5,696 bases of DNA from Betaproteobacteria bacterium (lineage in GTDB: Bacteria; Pseudomonadota; Gammaproteobacteria; Burkholderiales; Burkholderiaceae_C), in the NCBI GenBank assembly GCA_009918225.1, contig RGEP01000121.1, positions 1-5,696 of the forward strand, given 5' to 3'. The notes below the pieces were generated by a model. The model had not been told where the DNA came from, made no database searches, and was given only the letters and a program-made list of their open reading frames with translations. A program made the translations under genes and the position numbers. Positions 4,547-5,696 of the stretch are shown here, one piece after another (the stretch's first letter is position 1; the number at the start of each line of letters is the position of its first letter).

Positions 4547-5696
4547 AATAGCATTCCAGGGCCAAGGCGGTGGCCTCGCCCCCACCGATGCACAAAGCGG
4601 CCAGGCCACGCTTGAGGCCGCGCTGGCGCAAGGCGCCCAGCAAGGTCACCACAATGCGTGCACCGGAAGCGCCAATCGGATGGCCCAAAGCGCAAGCACC
4701 ACCGTGCACATTCACGATGTCGTGCGGCAGCTTGAACTCGGCCATGGCCGCCATCGTCACCGCCGCAAAGGCCTCGTTGACCTCCCACAGGTCCACTGCA
4801 GACGCCTGCCAGCCGGCCTTCTTCAAGGCCTTTTCAATGGCCCCAGCCGGTGCGGTGCTGAACCACTCCGGTGCCTGGGCATGCACCGCGTGGCTCACGA
4901 TGCGCGCCAAGGGCTGCAGGCCCAGTGCGCCGGCCTTGGATTCGCGCATCATCACCAAAGCAGCAGCACCGTCGGAAATGCTGGAGGCATTGGCCGCGGT
5001 GATGGTGCCGTCTTTCTTGAAGGCCGGCTTGAGCTGGGGAATCTTGTCGAGCTTGGCCTTGAAGGGCTGCTCGTCGTGTTTGATCACCACATCGCCCCCC
5101 TTGCCCGGCAGGGTCACCGGCGCCATTTCCCAATCAAAGGCGCCGCTCTTGTTGGCTTCGATGGCGCGTGTGGTGGAGGTGATGGCGTACTGGTCCTGCT
5201 GCTCGCGCGTGAAAGCGTACTTCGCCACACACGCTTCGGCGAACACACCCATGGCCTTGCCACGCTCATAGGCGTCTTCCAAGCCGTCCATGGCCATGTG
5301 GTCAAAGAGCTGCGTGGCGCCGTACTTCACGCCCTTGCGGGCAAACATCAGGTGTGGTGCGTTGGTCATGCTTTCCATGCCGCCGGCCACCATCACCTCG
5401 GCCGTGTCCGCCGCCAACATATCGTGCGCAAACATCATGGCGCGCATGCCGCTGCCGCACATCTTGGACAGGGTCACCGCACCCGCCGAATCGGGCAGGC
5501 CCGCCTGGCGCATGGCCTGGCGCGCAGGCGCCTGGCCCTGCCCGGCCATCAAGCAATTGCCCATGAGCACCTCGTTGACCGCCTCGCCCGGAATGCCCGC
5601 GCGCTGCACGGCGGCGCGGATGGCCACCGCACCCAACTCAGCCGCACTGAGGGCGGCGAAATCACCCAGCAGGCCGCCAATGGGCGTGCGGGCTGC
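4545..5696 (-). CDS. Acetyl-CoA acetyltransferase (thiolase), N-terminus cut by window edge
   Basis: 383 residues are visible. The frame is open to the last base, and the first visible residues AARTPIGGLLGDFA match the thiolase N-terminus, so probably only about 8-10 residues are missing. It catalyses reversible condensation of two acetyl-CoA to acetoacetyl-CoA, or thiolysis of 3-ketoacyl-CoA, in the cytosol. The active site is complete: nucleophile Cys80 in KMCGSGM, GGMESMTNAPH at 105-115, Asn307 in NEAF, His339 in GHPIGASG and the second Cys369 in CIGGG. The GMESMTNAP motif and overall length fit the short-chain AtoB/PhaA-type thiolases rather than FadA, though substrate range is an inference. 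An apparent start at 5636 is an internal TTG (Leu21) and not the true start. It is the first gene visible in the run; any promoter lies outside the window. Confidence 0.95.
   Translation of the reverse strand, partial: AARTPIGGLLGDFAALSAAELGAVAIRAAVQRAGIPGEAVNEVLMGNCLMAGQGQAPARQAMRQAGLPDSAGAVTLSKMCGSGMRAMMFAHDMLAADTAEVMVAGGMESMTNAPHLMFARKGVKYGATQLFDHMAMDGLEDAYERGKAMGVFAEACVAKYAFTREQQDQYAITSTTRAIEANKSGAFDWEMAPVTLPGKGGDVVIKHDEQPFKAKLDKIPQLKPAFKKDGTITAANASSISDGAAALVMMRESKAGALGLQPLARIVSHAVHAQAPEWFSTAPAGAIEKALKKAGWQASAVDLWEVNEAFAAVTMAAMAEFKLPHDIVNVHGGACALGHPIGASGARIVVTLLGALRQRGLKRGLAALCIGGGEATALALECY

Noticed and set aside
4570..5271. 233-codon open frame on the plus strand
   Set aside because: Antisense to the thiolase gene, which has all its active-site residues. 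No SD or domain is visible in this frame.
5634..5636. TTG as the thiolase start
   Set aside because: The frame continues upstream through the conserved ARTPIGGLLGDF segment to the window edge, so this TTG is an internal Leu codon.

Overview
This is a high-GC window in which every gene I can support lies on the minus strand, so it reads from position 5696 down to 1. Codons strongly favour third-position G or C. The gene families (short-chain thiolase, acyl-CoA dehydrogenase, EamA permease, C-factor-like SDR) fit a betaproteobacterium of the Burkholderiales, probably near the Comamonadaceae. That placement is an inference from composition and family resemblance; no marker gene is present.

Right part (1814-5696): a tight four-gene run that looks like one operon. 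In transcription order it holds an acetyl-CoA acetyltransferase (thiolase, N-terminus cut by the window edge), a short-chain dehydrogenase/reductase, a 10-TM EamA/DMT permease and a FAD-dependent acyl-CoA dehydrogenase. The gaps are 10, 7 and 14 nt, and the Shine-Dalgarno (SD) sequences of the SDR and acyl-CoA dehydrogenase genes touch or overlap the preceding stop codon. The run supplies the first (dehydrogenation) and last (thiolysis) enzymes of a beta-oxidation-type cycle for short or branched acyl-CoA, plus an oxidoreductase and a small-molecule permease. Enoyl-CoA hydratase and a recognised 3-hydroxyacyl-CoA dehydrogenase are not in view.

Left part (1-1813): a looser series of small genes. 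A 108-residue protein of unknown function is followed by a 90-residue protein that closely resembles the catalytic core of bacterial (Streptomyces-type) phospholipase A2. That protein keeps the HD pair, the second Asp, the calcium ligands and four cysteines, but has no signal peptide. Next comes a gene for a probable exported protein with an Ala/Pro-rich linker, cut by position 1. The first two genes share the same AGGGAGGA SD and lie in one reading frame separated by two TGA codons, with a possible 28-residue ORF between them. The spacer before the exported-protein gene holds an 8-bp tandem repeat that creates five evenly spaced ATGs and three chained three-codon mini-ORFs.

The most unusual part is the phospholipase-like gene with its unknown neighbour. 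The right part is ordinary metabolism with an embedded transporter. I saw no tRNA, rRNA, CRISPR array, insertion sequence or convincing sigma-70 promoter. No gene-free stretch exceeds 300 bases; the longest are 1069-1296 and 1624-1813.
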